This document shows positions 43,875 through 53,570 of a DNA stretch of 64,000 nt, piece by piece. The notes under the pieces are model-generated. The model was not told the DNA's origin, did no database searches, and was given only the letters and a program-made list of their open reading frames with translations. Numbering within the stretch: the stretch's first letter is position 1; the number at the start of each line of letters is the position of its first letter. The stretch covers positions 310,001 to 374,000 of the forward strand of contig JAWKTX010000004.1 in the NCBI GenBank assembly GCA_041398825.1. Direction: 5' to 3'. The position numbers and the translations under genes were made by a program. The DNA comes from Planctomycetaceae bacterium (lineage in GTDB: Bacteria; Planctomycetota; Planctomycetia; Planctomycetales; Planctomycetaceae).

Positions 43875-46800
43875 ATGTTTCAGACCTCACAACAGTGCTT
43901 GCAGATCCTGATTGACGTTTCTGTGAAATCACTGCTTTTGGCTGCGATCGCATTTGCAGCCATCAAACTGCTTCGACTGCGCGATTCGAATTTGGAACAC
44001 CGAATCTGGTCTGGCGTTCTGTTTGGAATGCTGGCATTGCCGATTCTCACCTGCTTTCTTCCCTCGATCCCCGTCTATGTTTCAATGGACTGGATCAGTG
44101 CTCCGAAGACTTCTGCGGATGTCAGTGTCGCAGCAACAGAATCCGTTCCCTCCGAACATTGGCACGCAGCGGATCAGCAGGGATTACCGGAATTCCGGAT
44201 GAGCCGGAGTGGTGGACCGGGACTGGTAAGATCGACCGATACGCAGCTTGTCCGTCCGGAGACACTGCCCGCAGCAGAAGCGGCATCTGCTTCAGGGAAT
44301 CCCCATCAAGTCATGACGGTGATGATCGTTTCCTTGATTGTCATCTGGGGGCTTGTCGCGGCGTTTCTTGTGTTGCGATTGCTGGTCGGCCTGTGGTCCG
44401 CGTCGCAGTTACTGAAAGGGGCCACTGTTGTCACTTCCGATGCCGTCATCGAACCACTGACCTTGTCGGGAGTGCGAGGTGTCACCATCCGCGAAACATG
44501 TCAGGTTCGCGTTCCGATGACCGTTGGGTGGTGTCGCCCTGCGGTCCTGCTGCCGGCAGAATGGAGAAGCTGGAGTTCGGGGAAGCTGAAGGCCATCATT
44601 TCCCATGAGCTCGCCCACGTGGCAAGACGCGACTTTCTTGTTGCGTTTGCGGGCGAACTGAATTTTTGCGTGTATTGGTTCCATCCGGTGGCATGGTTCC
44701 TGCAGAGACGACTGTCTGATCTTGCGGAAGAAGCCTGCGACGACGCGGCCATCGGCTGCACCGGTGATCGAACCGGGTATGCGCGGTATCTGCTGGAAGT
44801 TGCATCGCAGCTGTCCGGCGGCGGTCGAAGAGTCCAACCGGGGTTGTCAATGGCGCGTGAATCGAACGTGGAATCTCGCATCGCGACCATCCTGGATTTT
44901 CAGCGGCCTTTATCGCAACGTCTTCCCTGGAAGACGACTGCTGGAATCGCCCTGATTGCTGCACCTGTGATTGCATCCGCAGCGGCCCTTGAACCTGTAA
45001 ATCCTCAGAACATCGCTGTGGCGGATGAGCCTCCAGAGAACTCAACGGCTGCATCCCTTGAAGAAATGGTGCGTGTGCGCGGTCAGGTGTTGGATGAGAG
45101 TGGGAGGCCACTGTCAACAGCTCGGGTGACTGTGTGGAGATCGCAACGGCCGGATTGGTATGCGGCGGACAGTATGAATACCAGGGTCGGTGTATTGAAG
45201 GTGGATAGAAACGGACAGTTCGATCAGAAATTCGCGGCAAGCGAGTTGCCCGTTGCTAAGGATGCACGTGATCACAGCTGGTCAGTGCTTGTGGTATCCG
45301 CTCCAGGCTTTGCTGTTCGAGGAATGACGGGGATGGAAAGAACCGACTCGGTGAATGTCAGCAACCCCAATTTCCTGAAAGAATTCGTGACGATAAAACT
45401 GCCGGTTTCGGTGACGATTTCAGCACGTCTCCTGTCGACTGAGGGCCTTCCGATTGCCAACGCAAATGTGTCGCTGCATCACTTGATGACCACCGAGTCT
45501 ACCCCACTGACAAACTGGCTCACACGTGCTGACAAGCAACCCAAACCTCAGGACCACATGAACGCCCTGTCGATGATGGGTGGTCCACCGGAGGAAGGCA
45601 CTCTGTTTCCGGGACAAAATCTTCGGATACCCACCGAAGTGATGGAACCAGTGATGACTGACAATCTCGGGGTGTTCGAAATCACGGACCTGGTTGGAAA
45701 GGATGATCTGGCGGTACTTCGTTTCCGGGGGGACAACGTCGTCGATACGACAGCCCACGTCGTGGCTCGCGAAATGGAGCCCGTTTATGGCCGATCCACC
45801 ACCCGTTTCACTCGATATGAGGCGTATCACGGTCGCCTATTCAATATGGCCCTGAAACCGAGTGTACCGATTCAGGGATTCGTTCGGGATATTGAGACGA
45901 AGAAACCGCTCGCGAATGTGTGGGTGGCAGTCCGTCAGGCTTATGGTTCGGTCATGTCCCGGGAGGGATACATGAAATCGAGAACCGATGCCGAGGGGCA
46001 CTATCGCATCGAAGGCCTGCCGATTCCGCCGGAGGGAACAAAACGATACAGGGGTAACACCCTGACCGTTCGACCGTCGGGGCTGCCGTACCTCGAAACC
46101 GATCTGGAAGTGCCATCGACCGGGGACAATACCGCCCCCGTTGAATTCAATATTGAACTTCGTCGTGCAGTCATCGCAAAAGGGCGACTCACAGTAAAGT
46201 CCACCGGGGATCCGATTGTCGGAGCAAAACTCTACTACGCTCCTTATGTTGAGAACGAGAACGTATCGAAGTATCACCGCTACGCGGATGGCTCGATAGA
46301 AATGCTGGGCAACGATACTCGCTACTACACGAATGACAATGGTGAGTTTGACCTTCCCATTATTCCCGGACGAGGTGTAATCGGGGCGAGGGCACCCACA
46401 GGTGGATACATTTCCGGATATGGAGCCCGGGACATCGAAGCATTCCAGAGCACTGAGGGCGGATTATCCCGCAAGCTTTCAGATCACATGATTGCATCAT
46501 CATTCCATGCACTGCAGGAGATCGATGTTCCCCGGACCGTGCAAACATACGATGTCGCAATGGAAGCTGATAGCGGCGTTTCGCTGAGTGTGCAGTTCAT
46601 TGATCCACAGGGCAAGCCGCTAACGAACCTGCGAGGCTATGGTCTGACTTCAGATCGAAACTGGCAGGTAATCAACACGGATCAGCCTGTCGCGACAGGC
46701 CTTGAAATCGGTGGCATTCGTCCCGCACACTTCAGCAATGAGTCCGGCAGTTTGACTGTGATGACTCGAATCATCCCCGAGCCGGGGCAAGAGGCTGTTA

Positions 46801-47165
46801 CCATCCAGCTGTTACGCCCCGGCGTGATCACAGGGCGACTGGTCGATACAGAACGTGCTCCGATTGTCGGCGCCGTACTGCAGGCGTCACATCAAAACGA
46901 CCCGGACTCCTGGGGCTCAGAACAACAGATCCGGACAGACAAAGATGGACACTTTGAATATTTCGTGCCCGTCGGTACGAAGTACGAAATCAGGGTGGCC
47001 TATGAAAACAACAGGGTGCGGATTGCCAGGGATCTGGAGATGGATCGCACAAAAAAAATTGACCTTGGTGAATTTGTCTTGTCAGACCAGGAAGCCAATG
47101 GGGCGACTGCGAAGCCAGACCGAGCCCCGATTGTCACGGAATTACCGGAACGCGAAGTCAAATAG
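43875..47165 (+). CDS. BlaR1-like M56 peptidase with large carboxypeptidase-regulatory-like ectodomain
   Basis: Membrane-embedded zinc peptidase of the M56 (BlaR1/MecR1) family. Four membrane spans are visible (about residues 18-32, 46-62, 148-172 and 350-365). The zinc site is HELAH at residues 244-248 with EEACDD at about 285-290; LPAEWRSW is also typical. Instead of a penicillin-binding sensor, the C-terminal 700 residues hold repeats of the carboxypeptidase regulatory-like type (VRGQVLDESGRPLSTARVTVWR, VTISARLLSTEGLPIANANV, IQGFVRDIETKKPLANVWVAV, AVIAKGRLTVKSTGDPIVGAKLY, VITGRLVDTERAPIVGAVL). These bind unknown ligands outside. It is probably co-transcribed with the BlaI-type gene 50 bp upstream. 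Confidence 0.85.
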   Translation: MFQTSQQCLQILIDVSVKSLLLAAIAFAAIKLLRLRDSNLEHRIWSGVLFGMLALPILTCFLPSIPVYVSMDWISAPKTSADVSVAATESVPSEHWHAADQQGLPEFRMSRSGGPGLVRSTDTQLVRPETLPAAEAASASGNPHQVMTVMIVSLIVIWGLVAAFLVLRLLVGLWSASQLLKGATVVTSDAVIEPLTLSGVRGVTIRETCQVRVPMTVGWCRPAVLLPAEWRSWSSGKLKAIISHELAHVARRDFLVAFAGELNFCVYWFHPVAWFLQRRLSDLAEEACDDAAIGCTGDRTGYARYLLEVASQLSGGGRRVQPGLSMARESNVESRIATILDFQRPLSQRLPWKTTAGIALIAAPVIASAAALEPVNPQNIAVADEPPENSTAASLEEMVRVRGQVLDESGRPLSTARVTVWRSQRPDWYAADSMNTRVGVLKVDRNGQFDQKFAASELPVAKDARDHSWSVLVVSAPGFAVRGMTGMERTDSVNVSNPNFLKEFVTIKLPVSVTISARLLSTEGLPIANANVSLHHLMTTESTPLTNWLTRADKQPKPQDHMNALSMMGGPPEEGTLFPGQNLRIPTEVMEPVMTDNLGVFEITDLVGKDDLAVLRFRGDNVVDTTAHVVAREMEPVYGRSTTRFTRYEAYHGRLFNMALKPSVPIQGFVRDIETKKPLANVWVAVRQAYGSVMSREGYMKSRTDAEGHYRIEGLPIPPEGTKRYRGNTLTVRPSGLPYLETDLEVPSTGDNTAPVEFNIELRRAVIAKGRLTVKSTGDPIVGAKLYYAPYVENENVSKYHRYADGSIEMLGNDTRYYTNDNGEFDLPIIPGRGVIGARAPTGGYISGYGARDIEAFQSTEGGLSRKLSDHMIASSFHALQEIDVPRTVQTYDVAMEADSGVSLSVQFIDPQGKPLTNLRGYGLTSDRNWQVINTDQPVATGLEIGGIRPAHFSNESGSLTVMTRIIPEPGQEAVTIQLLRPGVITGRLVDTERAPIVGAVLQASHQNDPDSWGSEQQIRTDKDGHFEYFVPVGTKYEIRVAYENNRVRIARDLEMDRTKKIDLGEFVLSDQEANGATAKPDRAPIVTELPEREVK

Positions 47166-47426
47166 CCAGCAGGCCGCTCACTTCAGGACGTTTCGGAGGA
47201 CCCATCAGACCTCCTTTTCGATTTTAATGAGGGGAAAAGCCGATCGATTTCCAGAACTTCTTTGCGCTGTACTATGACTTGCTGCGTTATCCGTTGCGAA
47301 GCTGTTTTCTGAGTGCGAAAGCCTGCTTTGTGATGGTGTATCGATCACGTAGAATTCATGGTGTCCATAAGCAGCCGTTCCGTGAGGCTCATGTCGGGAC
47401 ACTATAGAAGTCGTAGAGGGGCAGCC

Positions 47427-48077
47427 ATGGAAGTTGTCTATGTTATTTCGGCAATCGTCGGATTCGTTTTGATCGCCATCTATCTCAGTTCGCACTTCGA
47501 GAAGAAGCGTACTGAAGCGATGATGGTTGCGGCCGAGAGTCTTGGCTTTGAGTTTACGGCCGCGCTTGATGAACCAGCCAGAACGTATCTTTCCCGGACA
47601 GAGCTCTTTTCGAGGGGCCGGGGAAATAAGGCTTGCAATTACCTGCGCAGGTCGACTGACGAAGTTGATGTCGTGATCTTCGATCATCAGTACACTGTGG
47701 GTAGTGGCAAGAGCTCTCAGACGCATAAGCAGACTGTCGTTTCGATTCAGTCTTCCGGTTTGAATCTGCCTGCCTTTGCAATCTCACCGGAGCATTTCCT
47801 CCACAAGTTTGCCACAGCGCTGGGTTATCAGGATATCGATTTTGCTCAGTACCCGCGTTTCTCAGCTGCATTTCTGCTGCGTGGACCCAACGAAACGGAA
47901 ATTCGTGAGAAGCTGGAAGCGGTCGACCTGGAACGAATCGCGGATTTCCCGGGGATTTCGATCGAGGCAAAGGGCGATCATCTGCTGCTTTGGTACGGAA
48001 GTCGGCGCAGCAAACCGGGCGACGTCCGCAAGTTGTTCGAGACGGCCTTCGAAATCTATGTCCTGCTGCGGGACTAA
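47427..48077 (+). CDS. Membrane-anchored protein of unknown function
   Basis: From ATG 47427, behind a GAGGGG ribosome binding site, the protein begins with one membrane span (VVYVISAIVGFVLIAIYLSSHF) and a basic flank, then a soluble domain of about 190 residues (VDVVIFDHQYTVGSGKSSQTHKQTVVSIQS; FAISPEHFLHKFATALGYQDIDF; DHLLLWYGSRRSKPGD). This resembles a widespread family of membrane-anchored proteins of unknown function in environmental bacteria; I cannot name it with certainty. The frame extends to 47358 but the later start has the ribosome binding site. Confidence 0.72.
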   Translation: MEVVYVISAIVGFVLIAIYLSSHFEKKRTEAMMVAAESLGFEFTAALDEPARTYLSRTELFSRGRGNKACNYLRRSTDEVDVVIFDHQYTVGSGKSSQTHKQTVVSIQSSGLNLPAFAISPEHFLHKFATALGYQDIDFAQYPRFSAAFLLRGPNETEIREKLEAVDLERIADFPGISIEAKGDHLLLWYGSRRSKPGDVRKLFETAFEIYVLLRD

Positions 48078-48138
48078 AGAATACTGGTCGCCACAGCAGA
48101 ATCGGCATGGGCGAAAACAGCGGTGAATGACGCGACGG

Positions 48139-49488
48139 TCATTTGCCGGCGGCCTTGCGCTGAAGACCAATTCCAGGATAGTAAGGAGTCGTGGGCACCG
48201 GAAAATCGGACAACAGCTTTAATAGTTCGGCCGTTCTTTCGGGATGAAGACTGGCCAGATTCGTTGTTTCGCCAATGTCATTTTCAAGATCGTAGAGTTC
48301 TGCATCGGGCGACCCCCGGTCGTCCACATAACCGTAAAATCGAGTACGGTTGGGTTTAAAAACCTTCCACTTCCCTTTGCGGATCGCCTGCAGTTCGCCC
48401 TGGCAAAAATAGGCATAACTATCGCGTGCACCGGTTTCGCTTTTTCCGGTCAGCAGTTCCCGTTGGTTGACGCCATCGATGAGGCGATCTTCCGGGATGG
48501 AAACTCCTGCGATCGACGCCATTGTGGGGAGAAAATCGATAGTTGCGAAGACGGCATCGCTCGTTCGTGCTTTCGGGACGTGTCCCGGCCACCGTGCAAT
48601 ACACGGCACGCGCAGCCCACCTTCATAGGTCGATCCCTTGGCTTCACGCAGCGGTCCGGCCGATCCCCACGCAATCTGTCCCCCGTGTCGTTTTCCCAGA
48701 AAGTCGGCTGCATTGCTCCACGGGCCGTTGTCCGTGGTAAAAATGATCAGCGTGTTCTCACTTAAGCCGTTCTTATCAATGGCCGCGACCAGCCGTCCGA
48801 CATGATGGTCCAGTTCCTGGACGGTATCACCATAAAGGCCACCCTTCGACGTTCCTTTGAATTCGGGGGATGCATCAATCACAGAATGCACCATTGTGTG
48901 CGCGAGATACAGAAAGAACGGGCGTTCTTTGTTGTCCTCAACGAATTGGATAGCACGGTCAGTATAGATTCGGGTGAGGCTGGCCATATCGGCCGATTGC
49001 TCGCCCTTTTCATTCCCTGCATGAAAGGTGACTTTACCGTTATCGTTGGCGCCCAGGGTCCCGAAGTATTCATCGAACCCCTGTGCAAGCGGCATACGAT
49101 CGACGATCGCCGCCCGATTGGAAACGTCCCATTTGCCGACACAACAGGTGCGGTAACCGGACTGCTGCAATAATTCGGCCACTGTAATCTCGCTCGCGGG
49201 CATCGACCAGCCCTGACTGCGAACGGGGTATCGTCCTGTGAGCAGGGCAGATCGGGAAGGCCCGCAGACAACCTGAGCATAAAAACTGGTGAACCGAGTC
49301 CCCTGGTCAGCGAGCCTGTCGATGTGAGGAGTCGCAATCAGTTCCGATCCGTAGCAGGACAAATCGCCGTATCCCTGATCATCGGTAAAGATGATGACAA
49401 AATTCGGCTTGTCCGCAAACGTGGAATTGCATGTTGTTCCAGCCAGCCATACGAGGGCGACGCCAACACCGAGCAGTCGTCTGTGCAC
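48139..49488 (-). CDS. Exported sulfatase (arylsulfatase-type)
   Basis: Starts with a signal peptide (MHRRLLGVGVALVWLAGTT). It has the sulfatase signature: FTDDQGYGDL with metal-binding aspartates, and C75-G-P-S-R79-SALLTGRYP, the C-x-P-S-R motif in which Cys is converted to formylglycine. Later, HTMVHSVIDASPEF, TDNGPWSN and KRHGGQIAWGSAGPLREAKGSTYEGGLRVP (metal and substrate contacts) are present. Length (449) is usual. It probably removes sulfate from algal or mucin polysaccharides. Conversion needs a formylglycine-generating enzyme; an FGE-fold domain is present in the 54.9-57.1 kb fusion but is probably not that enzyme. Confidence 0.93.
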   Translation of the reverse strand: MHRRLLGVGVALVWLAGTTCNSTFADKPNFVIIFTDDQGYGDLSCYGSELIATPHIDRLADQGTRFTSFYAQVVCGPSRSALLTGRYPVRSQGWSMPASEITVAELLQQSGYRTCCVGKWDVSNRAAIVDRMPLAQGFDEYFGTLGANDNGKVTFHAGNEKGEQSADMASLTRIYTDRAIQFVEDNKERPFFLYLAHTMVHSVIDASPEFKGTSKGGLYGDTVQELDHHVGRLVAAIDKNGLSENTLIIFTTDNGPWSNAADFLGKRHGGQIAWGSAGPLREAKGSTYEGGLRVPCIARWPGHVPKARTSDAVFATIDFLPTMASIAGVSIPEDRLIDGVNQRELLTGKSETGARDSYAYFCQGELQAIRKGKWKVFKPNRTRFYGYVDDRGSPDAELYDLENDIGETTNLASLHPERTAELLKLLSDFPVPTTPYYPGIGLQRKAAGK

Positions 49489-50119
49489 GATTTCAAACCT
49501 GTCAAAGAGAGTATCAACTGGATTCGTGACCGGCTGACGAATCTGATGAAACGGTCAGGGCACGATGCTGCAGAGTGCCGATCCTGATGTGTGCCGATCC
49601 TGATGTGTGCCGATCCTGATGTGTGCCGATCCTGATGTGTGCCAACACCAAAGTGTCACTGCACCATCCTAAACGAAACGGATCCGCGTTGCGATGACAC
49701 CAAAGTCAAATATCCAGCCGCTGAATCCGGCAGAGTGTCGCAGGTTAAGTTTGTACGACTTTACCGGAGAACGATGAGAGAAATCACAGTTCAACGCGCG
49801 GGATTCGATACTTCTGCGCCATCGCAGGACTCTTAATCACGGCAGATGTTCAATGGATGACGCGTGTTTGATCCCTCCCGTAGCGATTGAACTGTCGGGG
49901 ACCGCGTTGAAGGCGTCACGCCGTGGCAGTGAATAGGACTCCTCTTCCTGAATCTCTATGATTCGATTGCAAAGCTCAATCACCATGTCACCGAGTGAAC
50001 AACACGCCTGGTCTGCTTTATTGCGACCGCAGCAATGATGGGTTATCGCTGAGTGTTGAAGCCTGTCAGTCGTTGTCGGCGATCCTAATGCTCAGCAACT
50101 GCACAACACGGCTGTCGAA
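49489..50119. other. Gap with tandem repeat
   Basis: Divergent region between the sulfatase and the glycosidase-hydrolase gene. It contains the 16-bp tandem array at 49575-49643. No gene is supported; both promoters should be here. Confidence 0.5.
49575..49643 (+). repeat. Four tandem 16-bp repeats
   Basis: GTGCCGATCCTGATGT is repeated exactly four times (49575-49590, 49591-49606, 49607-49622, 49623-49638), followed by GTGCC of a fifth copy. The copies are identical, which points to recent slippage or to selection. It lies about 90 bp upstream of the sulfatase start. Confidence 0.95.
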
Positions 50120-50161
50120 GTGAATGAAAGTCCAGCGGCAAAAGAACTGGAGGATTACGGA

Positions 50162-52273
50162 ATGGCAAGCAACAGGATCAAGAATGCGGTCATCGTATTC
50201 GCAGTTCTCGCACAAATCGCAAGTGTCAATCAGCTCTGTGCGACGGAAGTTTCCATTTCGGACACGCGATGGTTCATTGATGGAAAACCAACCAATGCAG
50301 GAACGCCGTGTGAAGGTTTGCTGATGAACGTGCGAATGGTCAACGCTACGTTCGAAGATCGGGGACGAAATGAATTCGACACTGAGCAGAATACGACCGA
50401 GTTCATTCAGCAGATCTCAAACTACGTTGAGCACGGAATCAATGCGTTCACGCTGAATCTGCAGGGAGGAATGCCGGGTTATGAAGGCGCTGTGAATTCG
50501 GCATTTGATACTGACGGATCACTTCGCAAAGAATATCTGAATCGGATTGAACGAGTGATCCGAGCCTGCGATGAGCATGGTGCCGTGGTGATTCTTGGAC
50601 TGTACTATCAGCGACAGTCAAAGATCCTGCGTGACGAAGCCGCGGTGCGTGCCGGCGTAGTGAACGCAGTCCGTTGGGTTGACTCGACAGGATACAGGAA
50701 CGTGGTCATCGAGATCGCAAACGAGTACCCACACGGCGGATTCGTACATTCCGTGATTCGCCGTCCGCAAGGGCAGGCGTCGCTACTGCGGCTGGCAAAA
50801 CAGACGGCACCGAGACTACTGGTCACAGCCAGTGGTTATGGTGATGGCAAAGTGCATGACGACGTGGCGGAAGCCTGCGACTTCCTGACGCCGCACTGGA
50901 ACGGCACGAAACCCCAGAATATCGCAGCCAGAGTCACCGCCCTGAAGCGTTTCGGCAAGCCGATTGTATGCAACGAAGACGATAAGACCGGAACCGATGC
51001 TGTAGCGGCTCTGAAGGCTTCGGTCAAAAACGGCTGTGGATACGGGCTGATGCTCAAAGATCACAACCAGACGTTTCCATTTCAATTCGCCGGAGCGTCC
51101 GATGATCCTGAGTTCTATGCAGCCCTGAAAACGCTGGCGAAAGGAACTGTGGCAAGTCCATCATCGAAACCTGCCGCTCGAGCTACGACGTACTTTCCTC
51201 CGGCGGAATCTCAGGGTGGCTGGCGATCCGTTGAGAACGACGACGAAATTGAAATTGTCGGTGGCATGGACAAACAGAAGATCGCCGCACTGCGACAATG
51301 GCTGATGGCATCAGATCATCGTCCGTTTGCCGCCGTCGTAATTCGTCACGGCACAATTGTGCTGCAGGTCGAACGCGGCAACAGTGCGGTGACGGACTCG
51401 CGGCGCGTAGCGTCTGTTTCGAAAGCAATCTGTTCCACAGTCCTGGCCATCGCTTCCGAACGCAGTCAGCAGGGACTGACTCCAGGAAAGATGACTTTCG
51501 ACGATAAGGCCTTCGACTTCATCCCGTGGGCCCAACCGCTCAGCGACCCTCGCAAGGCCGACATCACTGTGAAGCAGCTCCTGAATCACACGTCCGGAAT
51601 TTGTCCCGAAGCAACCGGAGCTCCGAACGATGGTTCGTGGGACTACGTGCTCGGACACAGTGGCGACGAGCGAACTGCAAAGCTTGCATTCACGCCCGGC
51701 ACTGGCTGCGGCTATTCAACACACGGTCTGGTACACGCATCGCTTGTATGCGAAACCGTGACGGGCAAACCTTACGATGAATTCGCAATCGAGTCGCTGT
51801 TTAAGCCACTTGGAATCGAGCATTGGTGGTTTCAATATTACGACGGAGGTAACGTCGGACGAAAGCCGTCGCACGGGCTCGGAATGCCAGCTCGCGATCT
51901 GGCGAGAATCGGGTATTGCATGTTGCGGGACGGACGCTGGCGGGACAAACAGGTGATTCCAAAATGGTTTGTCGAACAGACCGGCCAGCCATCGCACAGC
52001 GTCACCACGCCGGAGCTCCGGTGGAAACTGAATCCGGCAGTTTTCACGCTCGGCTGGGAATTACCCGCGAATCATTATCCCGACAGCAACAAGCACATCA
52101 ATGGCATCCCTGCCGACGCTCGTTACAAACCCGGCAGCGGCGGGCAACTTCTCGCCTTCGTCCCCAGCCTCGACCTCGTCATCGCCCGCCAAACCGGCGC
52201 CAGCGGACAGTGGGACTTCGAAGAGTACCTGCGCAGAGCGTGCGATACGGTCATCAATGATCGCCAGGAATAG
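50162..52273 (+). CDS. Exported fusion: glycoside-hydrolase-like TIM barrel plus class C beta-lactamase-like serine hydrolase
   Basis: From ATG 50162, behind GGAGG, the protein has a signal peptide (VIVFAVLAQIASVNQLCA). Residues about 50-340 look like a glycosidase TIM barrel (VISDTRWFIDGKP region, INAFTLNLQGGMPGY, AVVILGLYYQRQS, RNVVIEIANEYPHGGF with a candidate acid/base Glu in ANE, FGKPIVCNEDD with a second acid). Residues about 375-700 are a penicillin-binding/class C beta-lactamase-like domain: SxxK motif in SVSKA, YST in CGYSTHGL (normally YxN), LLNHTSGICPEATG, and KPGSGG near the end. Signal, order and length suggest an exported two-domain enzyme acting on a polysaccharide or peptidoglycan. 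Confidence 0.72.
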   Translation: MASNRIKNAVIVFAVLAQIASVNQLCATEVSISDTRWFIDGKPTNAGTPCEGLLMNVRMVNATFEDRGRNEFDTEQNTTEFIQQISNYVEHGINAFTLNLQGGMPGYEGAVNSAFDTDGSLRKEYLNRIERVIRACDEHGAVVILGLYYQRQSKILRDEAAVRAGVVNAVRWVDSTGYRNVVIEIANEYPHGGFVHSVIRRPQGQASLLRLAKQTAPRLLVTASGYGDGKVHDDVAEACDFLTPHWNGTKPQNIAARVTALKRFGKPIVCNEDDKTGTDAVAALKASVKNGCGYGLMLKDHNQTFPFQFAGASDDPEFYAALKTLAKGTVASPSSKPAARATTYFPPAESQGGWRSVENDDEIEIVGGMDKQKIAALRQWLMASDHRPFAAVVIRHGTIVLQVERGNSAVTDSRRVASVSKAICSTVLAIASERSQQGLTPGKMTFDDKAFDFIPWAQPLSDPRKADITVKQLLNHTSGICPEATGAPNDGSWDYVLGHSGDERTAKLAFTPGTGCGYSTHGLVHASLVCETVTGKPYDEFAIESLFKPLGIEHWWFQYYDGGNVGRKPSHGLGMPARDLARIGYCMLRDGRWRDKQVIPKWFVEQTGQPSHSVTTPELRWKLNPAVFTLGWELPANHYPDSNKHINGIPADARYKPGSGGQLLAFVPSLDLVIARQTGASGQWDFEEYLRRACDTVINDRQE

Positions 52274-52482
52274 GAGGTCCTTGTCGATGCCATTGATGCA
52301 GTTATCTCTCGTTCGACAAGAGGCTGCCTTCTGTTCCGGACCCAAAGTGAGATGAATGAGACGAAGTCGAATCGCGGCTGTGAGTTGCGAAACGCGGGTC
52401 TCCGGTTTGCGAAACGTCGGTACATTATGCGACGCGCCGGTTGACGTTTGTATCAGCCCACGTGACTCGTGTTCCTCAATAA

Positions 52483-52602
52483 TTATCTGCGTATGGATAT
52501 TGCGAGGAACTGAGAGTGACCATTCACCTCCTCATTCGCCCCCAAAATGGACTTCACTTCTGCAGGCAGAACGTCGAACTCGCCGTCGTTGACTTTGGTC
52601 AT
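52483..52602 (-). CDS. 39-codon ORF overlapping the end of the unknown cassette gene
   Basis: The ATG overlaps the stop of the 323-residue gene by 4 bp (ATGA), as in translationally coupled operons. It encodes MTKVNDGEFDVLPAEVKS, then about 21 further hydrophilic residues, and stops at 52483. No family is recognised. A related sequence (VKVNYGEFGDLNAEVEL) lies just upstream of the cassette's first gene, which argues that the segment is or was a coding unit. It could be a truncated third gene. Confidence 0.5.
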   Translation of the reverse strand: MTKVNDGEFDVLPAEVKSILGANEEVNGHSQFLAISIRR

Positions 52603-53570
52603 GGTCCCGCCAGCCCTCCGCCAGAGGCCAATCCGTTGCGGGCGAGCAGAGAGCTAATCGATGTCTGTGCTAACCTCACATACTCCTCAACTTCTTTCTT
52701 TGCCTGCTGCCGATCAAGATTGTCCAGCGGCTCCCAGTCGGCAAAGTGCTGAACGGCCTCCAGGACGTAGCGCCCGACTTTATCGCTCAATGCCACAAAC
52801 CAGTACTCGAAGAATTGCCACAGCTGCCCCTGCAAGACAGGAAACGGGTGAGCAGATTCCAGCAATTGATGAAACCTGATGCAGAACTCCACGAATTTCT
52901 GAAAGCCGATGATCGACTTATCCAGGGTATTCCGTTTGCTTTCTGATTTGGTGATGGAATTCGCAAACTGATCTCTGTTCCTGATGACCCGAATCGTGTC
53001 TCGGATCTTGAAACCACCTCGCATCCCGTCATCAAGAAACCACTGAAACGTTTCTATTTCAGGATCATTACACATCCATGTGGCAAGTCCGATGAACACC
53101 GAAAACAAGTAGTACGCTTTCTCTCGAGAATCTTCCGCTCCGTTGGCACCAAACTGCACCTGAACGCCTTCACCAGTCTCCAAACGCCTTCGAAACAACT
53201 GAGGAAGCAATAGGGGGTAATGACGCTCGTAATAGAGCCGAACGGCCGGGTGACTGAGGTCCTGCAACGCGCGATTCTTGAGTTCATCTGGCAGCGGATC
53301 CGGTAATGACTGAAGTGCACCGGCAATTTCCAGAATGCTGTAGTACTCGAGAAGATAATCGAACCAGTCTCGCTCTCGAATCAGACTACCACGAACGTAC
53401 CCCGGGGGCGCAGAATGGTGGCGAAGCTTGGTGTGTAAGTTGGGGCTGTCGGTGCGAATGCACTTGTCGACCATGACTGATGCAAGAGTCGCATTCGTGC
53501 GTTCATAAAAAATGTCCGTCAACTCCGCCAGTCGCAGTATTGATTCGCTTTTCTCGCCTTCAAAATTCAT
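52599..53570 (-). CDS. Helical protein of unknown function in hydrolase cassette
   Basis: A 323-residue, probably all-helical and soluble protein, with no signal peptide or membrane span. Conspicuous stretches are RERDWFDYLLEYYSILEIAG, LYYERHYPLLLPQLFRRRLE, EKAYYLFSVFIGLATWMCND and GGFKIRDTIRVIRNRDQFA. No domain family is recognised. It overlaps the alpha/beta hydrolase gene by 4 bp and a 39-codon ORF by 4 bp, so it is part of one transcript and likely acts with the hydrolase, for example as regulator or targeting partner (inference). Confidence 0.75.
   Translation of the reverse strand: MNFEGEKSESILRLAELTDIFYERTNATLASVMVDKCIRTDSPNLHTKLRHHSAPPGYVRGSLIRERDWFDYLLEYYSILEIAGALQSLPDPLPDELKNRALQDLSHPAVRLYYERHYPLLLPQLFRRRLETGEGVQVQFGANGAEDSREKAYYLFSVFIGLATWMCNDPEIETFQWFLDDGMRGGFKIRDTIRVIRNRDQFANSITKSESKRNTLDKSIIGFQKFVEFCIRFHQLLESAHPFPVLQGQLWQFFEYWFVALSDKVGRYVLEAVQHFADWEPLDNLDRQQAKKEVEEYVRLAQTSISSLLARNGLASGGGLAGP

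Noticed and set aside
43374..47165. A true beta-lactam resistance regulator (blaI-blaR1)
   Set aside because: The peptidase lacks a penicillin-binding sensor domain and no beta-lactamase gene is near, so the resistance role is not supported.
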